DNA of 64,000 nucleotides from an uncultured Veillonella sp. (GCF_900545795.1 NZ_URAR01000001.1:299267-363266), one strand, 5' to 3'; positions 53,382 to 63,528 are shown, numbered from the stretch's first letter. The notes: generated from the sequence alone by a model not told the origin. Numbers and translations are program-made.

Positions 53382-54040
53382 TAGGATTTATTACAAGTAA
53401 AGATAAACTTAGGAGTACATCTAAATTATTAAATATTAATTATGAAAAACATTATTATTTATAACGTAGTTTGACAACTCTACTCTCTAAGCAAAATATA
53501 GAGGGATTAAAACCCCATTGAATGCTTCCTATTACCTCATACATTTACTCTTGAATCTTAGATTTGTATCTTTTAACTGTCTCCTTTTTGCTTGTGTCTC
53601 TAAGCTTATACATCATAACGCTTGCTTTAACTTTATATATTATACCTCATATATCACCCTCTACCGTTTAAATTCTATCTTTATCTTATGCTTATATGTC
53701 AATCTAAGATTATATGTTTCAGACCTTATTTCTTAGCCTAAGATATGAGTCATATACCTTATCTGGTGTTTACTGAAATATAAGGATTTATCGCTTATAC
53801 TTAATTACCTATCTATACTAATTAAACATTATAGTTATATAATCATCGCTCTCTATTTATGATAATTTTTCTCATTTTATTTTAATTGTATGCTTCTTAT
53901 ATTATTTTCATAGCATGAATGCTTTAAAATTATATGATATACTTAAATTAATTATTTTATCCATTATAAATAGCTACTTGCTACTCATTAAATCAGTATA
54001 GTATTTCTATTTTACCTTTTTTATGAAAAGGAGTTTTCTT
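53382..54040. other. Long AT-rich non-coding gap
   Basis: This stretch is very AT-rich, with loose repeats of CTTATA and TATACTTAA words. The only frame above 60 codons, at 53518-53736 on the plus strand, lacks a ribosome-binding site and has an unlikely composition. I see no RNA gene. It separates the divergent sulfate and MazG-like genes and may contain the promoter of the latter. Confidence 0.5.
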
Positions 54041-54382
54041 ATGAAAAACAAATCAATTACAGTTGAAGAAATGATTCAACGCAATCTAGCTATTCGCGAG
54101 TCTTATCACAAATTAGAAAATAAACTTAATGGCAAACCTTGGACCATTGAAGAAGATGCTCTAGGTTTTCTTACTGACGCTGCTCTTGTAGGCCGCTTAA
54201 CTATGGCGCATGAAAGCACTTGGCCTACTGCTGATACTGGAAACGACTTAAAAACACTACTCCCCCATAAACTAGGAGAATGTGTTTGGTGGCTAGCAAC
54301 CCTTGCAAAACGAATGGATATCGATTTTGAACAAGCTATTATGGACTTTATTGAAGAAAAAGAGCGTGACCTACCCAAATAA
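54041..54382 (+). CDS. MazG-like all-alpha NTP pyrophosphohydrolase family protein
   Basis: 113 residues, mainly helical. The pattern EEDALGFLTDAALVGRLTM (about residues 35-53) then KLGECVWWLATLAKRMDID resembles small MazG-like proteins of Firmicutes, related to nucleotide pyrophosphatases that cleave non-canonical NTPs. Acidic residues in the ExxE-type helices that bind Mg2+ are only partly evident, so catalytic activity is uncertain. AAAAGGAG lies seven bases before ATG 54041, which is better than the ATG at 54023. It stands alone between AT-rich gaps. Confidence 0.68.
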   Translation: MKNKSITVEEMIQRNLAIRESYHKLENKLNGKPWTIEEDALGFLTDAALVGRLTMAHESTWPTADTGNDLKTLLPHKLGECVWWLATLAKRMDIDFEQAIMDFIEEKERDLPK

Positions 54383-54501
54383 AATATACAAAAATAAGTA
54401 AATGTAAACAAATAAAATAAATTTCTTACATATTGTTTTGTAGCATCATTTTATATCAACTGATATCATCTACCATTAGCTAAATTACAAAGGAGTTCTT
54501 T

Positions 54502-55298
54502 ATGAAATTCACACGCACTAAACAACAATCCCTAGTACTAACCGTATCTCTGGCAGTAGCCTTTTCCTTCGGCTTAGGTATTGTAACACCATTTTTTACT
54601 TCAAACACAGTACAGGCCACAGCAGTAAGTTATAGAGCCGTTAATGAGCAGATTTCTGCAAGCTTACTCAATCAGTTCCAAGGAACTTGGTACAATCATC
54701 AAGGCCAAGCCATGTTAGATATCCAAAATGGTTATATTAATAGTACACAAGTAGTGGGCATGTACGATTATGTAGGTAGCACAAAACTAAAGGTGATGCC
54801 ATTATTCGCTTGCAAGAAAAAAATGGCCTAAAAGATTTAAAATTTTCTTGGTCAATCCGACACAATGACAAAGACTATATTGTTGTCAATGATATGACTA
54901 TGCTCCGCAATGTACCACAAGTAAGCTATTATGAATCTATTGCTGATATTCATCTAGGTATGAGTACTGATGAAGTACAAGCTATATTAGGTACGCCATC
55001 TACTAAAGGCCCTTTAAAATCATTATATGTTCTTAACGGCTGGTACTATGCTGATAAAAAATTAGCCCTTTCATTTAAGGGGGATACTGTTGATGGCATT
55101 TACTTATTAAAGGGAAGTAAATTACGCTTTAAACAATCTGGGTTAAATGCAGATAATTCACTGCCTACTTTTGCAGAAGAATATAAATTCCAAAGTCCAG
55201 CTTTACGAAAAGGTACGACCTATCCTATTGGCCATGAAGAATATATGTATTTTGATGATCAAGGGCAATATGTTTGGTTAAAAAATCAGCCAAGTTAA
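54502..55298 (+). pseudogene. Frameshifted secreted protein with BamE/SmpA-like C-terminal domain
   Basis: One gene split into two frames. The first part (54502-54831, 109 codons) has a clear signal peptide (KFTRTKQQ, hydrophobic run, NTVQATA cleavage near residue 39) and a region around FQGTWYNHQGQAML. The second frame continues with natural-looking sequence (KGDAIIRLQEKNG) from about 54789 to 55298. Restoring one A in the run at 54783-54786 joins them as GSTKTKGDAIIRL. The C-terminal part (IADIHLGMSTDEVQAILGTP) resembles the BamE/SmpA fold used in envelope proteins. It could be a real pseudogene, a sequencing error or a phase-variable state. AAGGAG precedes ATG 54502. Confidence 0.72.
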
Positions 55299-55374
55299 TT
55301 TGTGAGTTAATTAAGTTATGGCACAGCTTAGCTCAACCCTAAACCATTAAAACTATATGTACTTTAAATAATAA

Positions 55375-55423
55375 ATTAAAAGCTGCTAGTAGAGTATCCG
55401 AATATCTACTAGCAGCTTTTTTC
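55375..55423. terminator. Bidirectional terminator
   Basis: AAAAGCTGCTAGTAGA pairs with TCTACTAGCAGCTTTT across an 11-base loop, with TTTTTT on the plus side and a T-rich tract on the minus side. It serves the frameshifted gene and lysS. Confidence 0.88.
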
Positions 55424-55506
55424 GCTAACAACTTATTGCAAAATATATTTATGTATATAAGAGATATATTTCTTTTTTTACTGCATGAATTAATCTCAAA
55501 TCTATT

Positions 55507-57030
55507 CTAGTCATCATTGTTGATATGACAACCATCCTCCGGCTTCATAAGAGGAAAGAATATAACATCCCGAATGGATGGACTATTAGTTAGAAACATG
55601 ACTAAACGATCAATGCCAATCCCTAACCCGGCTGTTGGGGGCAATCCATATTCTAACGCGTCAATGAAATCTTCATCCATCTGATGAGCCGCTTCATCCC
55701 CCAGTTCACGCTCTCTCATTTGTTGCTCAAATCTCGTTCTCTGATCAAATGGATCATTTAATTCAGAAAATCCATTTGCTAACTCACGTCCAAAAATATA
55801 AGCTTCAAATCGATCTGTTAACCACGGTTTTTCACGACTTTGTTTTGCTAATGGCGAAATCTCTAGAGGATGACCTGTAATAATTGTAGGCTGAATTAAA
55901 TTATGTTCTGCCACCTTTTCAAAACAAGCATTCATCACTTTTCCAATGCCATCATGTTCCGTATAAGTAGCACCTAATTTATCAGCAAACTTACGAGCAT
56001 CATCTAAAGTTTCTACTTCGTCAAAGTCTTCACCTGAGTATTTTTTAATAGCTTCAACCATAGTCATGCGCTGCCATGGTGAAGAAAAATCAATTTCCGT
56101 GCCTTGATACACAACTTTACTGCTTCCCACTACAGATTCAGCACAATAACGAACTAATTCCTCGATTTGTTGAATCATATCCTCATAGTTTGCGTACGCT
56201 TGATATGTTTCTACCATAGTAAACTCAGGATAATGGGTCTTATCAATCCCTTCATTGCGGAAATTTCGATTGATTTCAAAAACTCTATCAAATCCACCAA
56301 CGACTAAACGCTTTAAATATAATTCTGGTGAAATTCTTAAATATACATCCATATCATGCGCATTATGATGAGTAATAAATGGACGTGCTGCCGCACCTCC
56401 ATATAAATTCTGCATCATCGGAGTTTCTACTTCCATAAAGTTATGTTTTAATAGCCACTCTCTAATACAAGAAATAATTTTTGAGCGCTTTTGAAATACT
56501 TCACGCACTTGTGGGCTCATAATTAAATCAACATATCGATGTCTATATCTAAATTCAGCATTCTTAAGACCATGCCATTTATCAGGCAAAGGTTTAAGCG
56601 ATTTCGTTAATAACTCGATTTTAGTCGTACGAACACTTATTTCACCTTTATCGGTCTTAAATACGATGCCATTAACACCTATAATATCTCCCACATCTAG
56701 TAAATCTAATAAATCAGCTTCAAGCTCACTCAATTCATCTTTTCTAGCAAATACTTGAATGTCACCTTTAGAGTCACGAAGTGTGAAAAATATAGTTTTT
56801 CCATGGTCCCGTTTCACCATAATACGGCCTGACACAGCTACTTTAGTATTAATTAGTGTATTAAATTGTCGAATTACATCACTAGAATAATGACTCCATT
56901 CAAACTTATCGCCATAGGGATATATATCCAATTCATACAGCTTTTGTAACTTTTCCATGCGAGCAAAAGTTACATCAGAATCATCATCACCTAGATATGC
57001 AAATGTATCTAATCCGTCGAAAAGGTCCAT
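55507..57030 (-). CDS. lysS: Class II lysyl-tRNA synthetase
   Basis: 507 residues, normal class II LysRS length. The N-terminal OB-fold anticodon-binding domain spans about residues 55-175 (VAVSGRIMVKRDHGKTIFF). The catalytic domain has motif 1 (VETPMMQ), motif 2 (FEINRNFRNEGIDKTHYPEF) and motif 3 (GLGIGIDRLVM near residue 475). The first 20 residues are unusually acidic (DGDDDSD-type). The gene lies 15 bases downstream of a LysR regulator and is probably co-transcribed with it. Whether a second LysRS exists elsewhere cannot be seen. Confidence 0.96.
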   Translation of the reverse strand: MDLFDGLDTFAYLGDDDSDVTFARMEKLQKLYELDIYPYGDKFEWSHYSSDVIRQFNTLINTKVAVSGRIMVKRDHGKTIFFTLRDSKGDIQVFARKDELSELEADLLDLLDVGDIIGVNGIVFKTDKGEISVRTTKIELLTKSLKPLPDKWHGLKNAEFRYRHRYVDLIMSPQVREVFQKRSKIISCIREWLLKHNFMEVETPMMQNLYGGAAARPFITHHNAHDMDVYLRISPELYLKRLVVGGFDRVFEINRNFRNEGIDKTHYPEFTMVETYQAYANYEDMIQQIEELVRYCAESVVGSSKVVYQGTEIDFSSPWQRMTMVEAIKKYSGEDFDEVETLDDARKFADKLGATYTEHDGIGKVMNACFEKVAEHNLIQPTIITGHPLEISPLAKQSREKPWLTDRFEAYIFGRELANGFSELNDPFDQRTRFEQQMRERELGDEAAHQMDEDFIDALEYGLPPTAGLGIGIDRLVMFLTNSPSIRDVIFFPLMKPEDGCHINNDD

Positions 57031-57044
57031 AATACTTCTCCTTG

Positions 57045-57947
57045 CTAATTATTAGCATCCGAATCACTAATATCTGGTCTATCTTTGAGATATGTTAAAA
57101 ATTCCTTAACTAATTTAGTTTTCTGTCCACCCTTATGAGTAAAGATTCGCTGTGATTTATTAATCTCCTTACAGCGTAAAGGTATACATTCTACTACATC
57201 TTTTACCCATTCAGGAATAACACCTGATACAATAGCCAATGATCCTGATTGCACCACTACATCTAGAATAAACATCAATGAATTACTATTTACATTAAAA
57301 GAAATATCTAATTCCTTTTCTCGACATAAGCGTAATAGGGAGTTTTCTAAATCGCTCATAACCCCTAGTTCCTGCCCTTGAAGCGCTGGTAGTTTTATAA
57401 AACTACGATTCTGTAATAGTTCATGACCTTTAGGCCCTAGTACTACTATCTCACGTGTACCAGCGCCTTCAAAATTATATAAATGCTTATGTGGAGGTGT
57501 AGTTGGCGTAACTACTAAACTTAATAAACCACGCTCTAAATATTCAGTAATTACGCGCAAATCATTAAAAATAACTCTCCACTTTCCACGAGGATTTTCC
57601 TTCTTAAAATCTGTAATATAATCATTTACAATACATGCTAGTTCAGGGGTAGTCCCAATAGCAATCATATCTGCTTCTTCAGAAGCGCTTTTTCTTACCT
57701 CTTTACGAAGTAATTCTTCTTGATTCAATAAATGTTTAATTCGGCGATATAATAGGTCCCCAGCGGTAGTTAATTCAATATGACGACTTCCCTGGCGCAT
57801 CTTGATTAATTGCACGCCATAATAAGCTTCCAAATTTTTAATTTGCAAGCTTAAGGCCGGCTGAGCAATATTTAATTGTCTTGCAGCCTCACTAATTGTA
57901 TAAGATTCAGCTACATACACATAATTTCTATAAACCTCAAAATCCAT
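57045..57947 (-). CDS. LysR-family transcriptional regulator
   Basis: 300 residues. The N-terminal helix-turn-helix (about residues 3-60) contains SYTISEAARQLNIAQPALSLQIKNLE, the family signature, followed by a linker helix and a periplasmic-binding-protein-like effector domain. The effector is unknown. It lies directly before lysS on the same strand. On its other side is the speF-potE operon, also on the minus strand and ending in its own terminator. An inverted repeat upstream (ATCATAGAGT, 58008-58038) may be its autoregulatory site. Confidence 0.88.
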   Translation of the reverse strand: MDFEVYRNYVYVAESYTISEAARQLNIAQPALSLQIKNLEAYYGVQLIKMRQGSRHIELTTAGDLLYRRIKHLLNQEELLRKEVRKSASEEADMIAIGTTPELACIVNDYITDFKKENPRGKWRVIFNDLRVITEYLERGLLSLVVTPTTPPHKHLYNFEGAGTREIVVLGPKGHELLQNRSFIKLPALQGQELGVMSDLENSLLRLCREKELDISFNVNSNSLMFILDVVVQSGSLAIVSGVIPEWVKDVVECIPLRCKEINKSQRIFTHKGGQKTKLVKEFLTYLKDRPDISDSDANN

Positions 57948-58256
57948 AGAAATAGTTTCCTTTCATAAATGCAACCATACTTAAATTAAGTATAATCGAC
58001 TCTTTCATCATAGAGTAGTTATATGACACTCTATGATAGCCCCATATTCTATACCAGTTTCTACTTTAAACAAATAAAAAGATCTCCATTAATTACCAAA
58101 TACATTCTATTACTTAATAGAAAATATAAATACACACAACCCTTATTTCTATTAATTTACGCTCCCTTATAAATTATCTACAAACTCCAAAATCAGGACA
58201 GCATCTATAATGCTGTCCTAATTTCGGAAAACTTTATTGTAATAAGAATTTGTATC
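57948..58256 (-). promoter_or_regulatory. Upstream region of the LysR gene and potE terminator
   Basis: A 10-bp inverted repeat (ATCATAGAGT/ACTCTATGAT) spans 58008-58038, and a TATACT box lies between it and the gene. The potE terminator occupies 58192-58222. No ORF is present in the gap. Confidence 0.45.
58192..58222 (-). terminator. Terminator after potE
   Basis: AGGACAGCAT (58195-58204) pairs with ATGCTGTCCT (58210-58219) across a five-base loop. GATTTT follows on the minus strand. Confidence 0.75.
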
Positions 58257-59585
58257 TTAGGATACACTTTCACTTACTGTACCAACTTCATTGTTATATG
58301 CAATATAGCCATAGAATACCCAACCTAAGAAGGTTACTAGACCACCATAGGCAAGAGCAAATTCGCCACAAGCATAAAGAGCATAGAAGCTATATAGTAC
58401 AGCTAACAGGTTGATAAATAAGATGGAGCCCACTTTTTTCTTATTAACTTTTGCTTCATGTAGAATGATTGGCAATGCTGCCATCGATAATACATAAGGC
58501 ACAAGATTTGTAACTACTGCAAGTTCTACGATAGCATTGAATTGCTCCATAAGACTTGGACTAATAGTTGTGAACCCAATAATTGTTTCAATAATCATCA
58601 TAATAATCATGCCTGCAATTGGTGCATTCGCTTTAGTAACTTTAGCGAAAATTTTAGGGAAGTAGCCTTCATCAGCTAAGCTTTTTAATACTTGTGCTGT
58701 TGTAAACTGCCAACCTAATAAGGAGCCAAGACAAGCAATACACATTAAGCCCATTACGATTTGACCAATAGTTTCATTAAACATTTGAGCAAATACATAA
58801 CCAAATGGTGCGTTAGATGCAGCTAAGGCTTCAATTGGAACAATACCACTCATTACATTTGTAGAAGCAATATATACAATAGCAGCCCCTAGAGTACCAC
58901 CAAGTACTGCAATTGGAACATTCTTTTCTGGATTTTCTACTGCATCACTATTAGCACAAGCAGACTCTAAGCCTAAGAATGCCCATAGTGTAAGTGTAAT
59001 AGATGTAGAAACAGCTTCGAAGAATGGTAAATTATGAGGATTCCATGCTGCTACATAAGTACCGGCGTCAAACCAGAACCAACCAAGAATACTAATACCA
59101 AATACTGGAATTAAAACACCCCAAATAGTTATAGAGCCCAATTTACCAGTAATGCTAGCACCACCAAAGTTAAGAATACCAGTAATCCAAAGAATAGCAA
59201 TTGTTGCTAAACCTACACCAAGTGCACTTAATTGAGTACCAAAGAACTCTGTACCATAACCAACTGCGGAAATCGCAATCGCTACGTTTGCAATAATTAG
59301 AGAGAATGCATAGGTATAGTTACATAAGAAACTACCACTTCTACCAAAAGCGTATTCAGAGTAACCACCCATACCGCCACTCTTACGGCTAAACATACCA
59401 CATTGTGCAAAGCAATACGCCAAGCACATAGAACCTACTGCAGTCACTAGCCAGGATAATACTGAAATTGTACCTACTGTTGCCAGCTTGGCTGGTAACA
59501 TGATGATGCCGGAGCCCATCATGTTAACAGCTGTGATAATGGTGAGTTGAACTACACCCATTTTTTTGCTGCTAGTATCACTCAT
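58257..59585 (-). CDS. potE: Putrescine-ornithine antiporter
   Basis: 442 residues, about twelve membrane helices. Long segments match my recollection of E. coli PotE almost residue for residue: KMGVVQLTI, VNMMGSGIIMLPAKLA, MFSRKSGGMGGY, LWAFLGLESACAN and GSLLGWQFTTAQV. It exchanges external ornithine for internal putrescine, or takes up putrescine. It lies 25 bases after speF, the same gene pairing as in enterobacteria. CadB (lysine/cadaverine) is a close paralogue, but the detail fits PotE better. Confidence 0.93.
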   Translation of the reverse strand: MSDTSSKKMGVVQLTIITAVNMMGSGIIMLPAKLATVGTISVLSWLVTAVGSMCLAYCFAQCGMFSRKSGGMGGYSEYAFGRSGSFLCNYTYAFSLIIANVAIAISAVGYGTEFFGTQLSALGVGLATIAILWITGILNFGGASITGKLGSITIWGVLIPVFGISILGWFWFDAGTYVAAWNPHNLPFFEAVSTSITLTLWAFLGLESACANSDAVENPEKNVPIAVLGGTLGAAIVYIASTNVMSGIVPIEALAASNAPFGYVFAQMFNETIGQIVMGLMCIACLGSLLGWQFTTAQVLKSLADEGYFPKIFAKVTKANAPIAGMIIMMIIETIIGFTTISPSLMEQFNAIVELAVVTNLVPYVLSMAALPIILHEAKVNKKKVGSILFINLLAVLYSFYALYACGEFALAYGGLVTFLGWVFYGYIAYNNEVGTVSESVS

Positions 59586-59610
59586 TTATTTTCACGTCCT
59601 ATTCTAAATA

Positions 59611-61809
59611 TTATTTTTTAATTACAGATTCGTCTTTCAATACATAAGCAACTGCTTTAATTTGTCCATCAATTTCTTTGAAGTGAACACCTTGAATTTC
59701 ACCAGCAAAGCCTGGCAATTCATTAAGTGTAGCTTCTAATACACGGAAGTAAGCAATTACGTTTTCACTCCAACGTTCACCTGGATCGATAGTGATGATT
59801 CCTGGAGGATAAGGAAGAGCCCCTTCAAGTGCAATGCGACCTTCAATTTGATCTAATGTTACTTCTTCATAGTTACCAGCAATAAATTCATAAGTAGCTG
59901 CTTGAGCACTCATTGCTACTGGTGGTAAGTATTCTTCGCGGAATAAACGTTTTTGTAAAGTATTTACATTATGAGATTTATAGAAGTCATGCATTTCTTG
60001 GCAAAGTTGACGAATTGTATACCCTCTATAGTGTTCTTCATTATTGTAGTAAATCTTAGGTAAAACATCTTGCATTGGAAGATCTTCATCTAAGCATTGT
60101 TCAAAACGAGCTAATAAGGATACAAGATTTTTCATCTTAGTTTCGGTTTCAGCTGGTGTAATCAAGAACAAGATGGAGTTCAAGTCACTCTTCTCTGGAG
60201 TTAAACCATGTTCACGTAAGTAGTTAGAAAGTAGGCCTGCTGGAATACCGAAATCTTCATATTTTCTAGTTTTCTTATCAATACCAGGTGTATAGAGTAA
60301 TAATTTGCAAGGGTCTACTAAATATTGATCTTTACCATATCCTTCAAATTGATGCCAATCTGATTCTGGATCAAATTTAAAGAATTTATTGTCTGCTGCA
60401 ATTACATCAGTGTCATAGTCTTCCCATGCTTTACCATCAATAGTTTCAGGAATAAATGGTTTGATGTAATGACAAGCTTTTTTAATAGCTTTGCGAGTTT
60501 CAATACCAAGTTTTACTGTTTCATCCCATAATTTACGACCTGCTTTACCTTCATGAATCTTAGCATTTACGTCAAGAGAAGCGAAGATTGGGTAACAAGG
60601 AGATGTAGATGCATGTAACATGAATGCATTGTTGAAGCAATCATCATTACAATATCTTGCTTGGCCTTTAATATGACTATCTTTTTTATGAATTTGAGAT
60701 GCTTGAGATAAACCAGCTAATTGTTTATGTACTGATTGAGTTACGAAAATACCAGGATCTTCTGGTCCAAGTTCTAATAACATTGGGCTGCAATCGCGCA
60801 ACATTGGAATAAATTGTTCATAACCAACCCATGCAGAGTCAAATAAGATGTAGTCGCAAAGATGACCGATACGATCAACAACTTGACGAGCATTATAAAT
60901 AGTACCATCGTAAGTACCTAGCTGAATTAAAGCTACGCGGAATGGACGTTTTTCCTTTGCTTTATGTGGAGCCACTTTTTCTAAACGTTCACGTAAGTAA
61001 GCTTCATCAAAGCAATGATTATCTACACCACCGATAAAACCAAATGGATTTCGGGAAGTTTCTACATATACAGGAGTTGCACCAGCTTGAACTAAAGCAC
61101 CATGATGTAAAGATTTATGATTATTGCGGTCAAATAGAACAACATCACCAGGTTTAATTAAAGCATTACATACAACTTTATTAGCAGAAGAAGTACCATT
61201 TAATACGAAGTAAGTGAAGTCTGCATTAAATACTTCAGCTGCATGTTTTTCTGCATCATAAGGTGCACCTTCATGAATTAGTAAGTCACCCATACGAACA
61301 TCAGAAGAACTCATATCAGAGCGGAATAAAGCTTCGCCAAACCAATCATAGAAATAACGTCCTGCTGGATGTTTGCGGAAGAATTGACCACCATGATGAC
61401 CTGGTGTTGCTAATGTCATATTACCAGTTTCAACATATTTTACTAATTCTTTAAAGAATGGTGGTAAAATCTTTTCTTCATAGGATACTACAGCATCTTC
61501 AATTTGACGGCTGAATAGTAAACGATCAAATTGGTTCACATCAATTACATGAACACCTTTTGTTAATAAATCCAAAGGAATTTCGCTATTTTTAGCTGTG
61601 CGAATAATAAATGTTGGAATATCTAATAAAGTATCAATTACAGGAGGTAGTTTGTCTAACTCTTGATCTGTAACAACTACGGCACCGGTAGCAGTAAAAT
61701 CTGGCTCAAATTGGCCTAAAATAGTATCTAAGCATTCTTGCGGTCTATTGCAAGAAATATCAAAATGCTTTGCTGCCTCACTACTACATACAATTTTTAA
61801 TGCTTCCAT
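59611..61809 (-). CDS. speF: Inducible ornithine decarboxylase
   Basis: 732 residues from ATG 61809, the same length as E. coli SpeF. GGAGGT lies seven bases before that ATG, while the frame open to 61995 has no ribosome-binding site. Domains are an N-terminal wing, the PLP-binding fold type I core (TPGHHGGQFFRKHPAG, HEGAPY, FVLNGTSSANK, catalytic lysine in TQSVHKQLAG) and a C-terminal domain with LTPAE and GALPYPPGI. It converts ornithine to putrescine, consuming a proton, and with PotE gives acid resistance and energy or polyamine supply. Pathway neighbours for ornithine production are not in the window. Confidence 0.94.
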   Translation of the reverse strand: MEALKIVCSSEAAKHFDISCNRPQECLDTILGQFEPDFTATGAVVVTDQELDKLPPVIDTLLDIPTFIIRTAKNSEIPLDLLTKGVHVIDVNQFDRLLFSRQIEDAVVSYEEKILPPFFKELVKYVETGNMTLATPGHHGGQFFRKHPAGRYFYDWFGEALFRSDMSSSDVRMGDLLIHEGAPYDAEKHAAEVFNADFTYFVLNGTSSANKVVCNALIKPGDVVLFDRNNHKSLHHGALVQAGATPVYVETSRNPFGFIGGVDNHCFDEAYLRERLEKVAPHKAKEKRPFRVALIQLGTYDGTIYNARQVVDRIGHLCDYILFDSAWVGYEQFIPMLRDCSPMLLELGPEDPGIFVTQSVHKQLAGLSQASQIHKKDSHIKGQARYCNDDCFNNAFMLHASTSPCYPIFASLDVNAKIHEGKAGRKLWDETVKLGIETRKAIKKACHYIKPFIPETIDGKAWEDYDTDVIAADNKFFKFDPESDWHQFEGYGKDQYLVDPCKLLLYTPGIDKKTRKYEDFGIPAGLLSNYLREHGLTPEKSDLNSILFLITPAETETKMKNLVSLLARFEQCLDEDLPMQDVLPKIYYNNEEHYRGYTIRQLCQEMHDFYKSHNVNTLQKRLFREEYLPPVAMSAQAATYEFIAGNYEEVTLDQIEGRIALEGALPYPPGIITIDPGERWSENVIAYFRVLEATLNELPGFAGEIQGVHFKEIDGQIKAVAYVLKDESVIKK

Positions 61810-62175
61810 CTTTATGACCTCCAAAATGTCAATGTATATACTTATAAGCCCTATACAACTCACAATGTATATAAAACTGTATTTAAATGGCTTGCTCCCG
61901 GGGTAAGCCATATCTTTGACTACAGTATAACTAATATCAAACACCTTGAATAATACTGAAAAATATGAAGTTACATTTAAGTTATAATAACTCAATATAA
62001 GTATCTTAAAAGTGCAAGCTATTTATGCATTTTTAAGATATATACATCTTTTCTACTTCTTATTTTTTTATATATGTTAGTCTTCACTTATTTAATAAAA
62101 TCTTAAATCAAATGAAAATCAGTGATAGTTAATCTATTATTTTCGATATACTGAAGATTTAATAAGAAATCAATA
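61810..62175 (-). promoter_or_regulatory. Leader and promoter region of speF-potE
   Basis: The gap is AT-rich and holds one clear structure: ATGGCTT/AAGCCAT (61887-61911) closing a GC-rich loop, about 80 bases before speF. A TATACT box lies near 61923. No terminator-like T-tract follows the hairpin. I found no obvious ornithine-sensing leader peptide. Confidence 0.4.
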
Positions 62176-62255
62176 AAAAAATCCCCCAAGTATATATACA
62201 ATGAATTTCATATGAGACTTAAATTGAAATTCAAATAATATACTTGAGGGATTAC
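62176..62255 (-). terminator. Long terminator after larA
   Basis: AATCCC..CAAGTATAT pairs with its complement about 55 bases away, and TGAATTTCA pairs with TGAAATTCA inside. TTTTTTTATT follows on the minus strand. Confidence 0.8.
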
Positions 62256-62265
62256 TTATTTATAT

Positions 62266-63528
62266 TTATTTTTCTAATAAAGGAACCGTATAGGATCCAT
62301 GAGGCATTAAAATAATAGGAGCATCAGCACCTAGTTTAGCTTCAGCCATAGTAAGTGCCTCTTCAATAGAATGAACAGGCGTAAAGAATGCTTCTTTTGC
62401 ATATTCATCAGGTAAAGACGAGAGTAAATAGAATTCTGCTTTTTTCATCAAACGCGTTACAGCATACGCTTTATGGCGTCCAATTTGGAAATCTTTGCGC
62501 ACTGAATCTTCTATTGCTTGTATGGAATGATAATTATGTACTGTTTCGTCAAAAATGGCGGAACCAGAGCCTTCACGACATTCTGCCAATAGAATAATAA
62601 CACCACCTGGTGCAACTGCTTTTACAGCATTATCCATAGTTTTCTGCATTTGGTAGATATTAATATCTTTCGGATAACCACCAGTAGAGGCAATCACTAT
62701 AGGCGCTAACTCTTTAATAGGCACACCATTTTGTTTGTTTACAAAATCACAGGCAGCTTTATGAGCTGTAATGTAATGACCAGCAAATACACCAGTAAAT
62801 TCTTTTTCCCCATTAAGCACAATATTTAATAAAAATGTTGGAGGACATAAAGCAACGCCTTCTATTTGATCATCATAAATAGGATTTCCATCTAGTTCAC
62901 CTATCGCTGCTTTATCATCAAGCATTAAGCTGTGATTTTTACGTATAGTTTCATAAGAAGCTACTCCAGGTAAAATGGCTTTACGTCCACCGCCGAATCC
63001 AGCAAAGAAATGGTGAACCACAGAGCCCGTACAAATAATATGGTCTGCTTCTACTACATGACGATTTAGCTCCACAGGCGTACCAAAAGAAGTCGTGCCT
63101 ACATGAACAAAGTCTTCAGTTTTTTTAGCATTAGAGTTAATAAGTTGAATCCGATCAGCAATCTCTGGACTTACTTCTTGACGCATTTCCGATTCTGTCA
63201 TATCGCGATGTGTACCAAGGGCGAAGACTATTTTAATATGATCATCAGTAACACCAATATTATTTAAATACTCAATTAAAATAGGCATGAAAATATGAGT
63301 ATTAGCAATACGTGTTGTGTCATTAGCTATAATCGCAACTGTTTCTCCCGCTTTAATTAACTCTTTCAAAGGCTTAGAGTCAATAGGATTATCAAAAGCA
63401 TCCCTAATTGCTTGCTCAGGGTTAGGGAGCACAGGAGTTTCGGCCATGTGAAGCTCACCAATAACACGTTTTTCATCTAATTTAAAATCAACAAAACCAT
63501 CACCATAATGAAAGGAGTATGTCTTCAT
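62266..63528 (-). CDS. larA: Nickel-pincer lactate racemase LarA family protein
   Basis: 420 residues, the LarA length. ANDTTR (about residues 69-74) and GTHRDMTESEM (about 105-115) are conserved. The HHFFAGFGGGRKAILPG segment (about 173-189) holds the histidine and lysine that bind the nickel-pincer cofactor. It should racemise L- and D-lactate, or another 2-hydroxyacid in related enzymes. The cofactor genes larB, larC and larE are not in the window. Fermentation of lactate would give it a clear role. The gene is monocistronic. Confidence 0.88.
   Translation of the reverse strand: MKTYSFHYGDGFVDFKLDEKRVIGELHMAETPVLPNPEQAIRDAFDNPIDSKPLKELIKAGETVAIIANDTTRIANTHIFMPILIEYLNNIGVTDDHIKIVFALGTHRDMTESEMRQEVSPEIADRIQLINSNAKKTEDFVHVGTTSFGTPVELNRHVVEADHIICTGSVVHHFFAGFGGGRKAILPGVASYETIRKNHSLMLDDKAAIGELDGNPIYDDQIEGVALCPPTFLLNIVLNGEKEFTGVFAGHYITAHKAACDFVNKQNGVPIKELAPIVIASTGGYPKDINIYQMQKTMDNAVKAVAPGGVIILLAECREGSGSAIFDETVHNYHSIQAIEDSVRKDFQIGRHKAYAVTRLMKKAEFYLLSSLPDEYAKEAFFTPVHSIEEALTMAEAKLGADAPIILMPHGSYTVPLLEK

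Noticed and set aside
53518..53736. 72-codon plus-strand ORF
   Set aside because: No ribosome-binding site, extremely AT-rich region, and biased Leu/Ile/Tyr/Phe composition expected from random AT-rich DNA.
58257..61809. Lysine decarboxylase and cadaverine antiporter (cadA-cadB)
   Set aside because: Length of 732 residues and detailed motifs match SpeF and PotE better than CadA and CadB.
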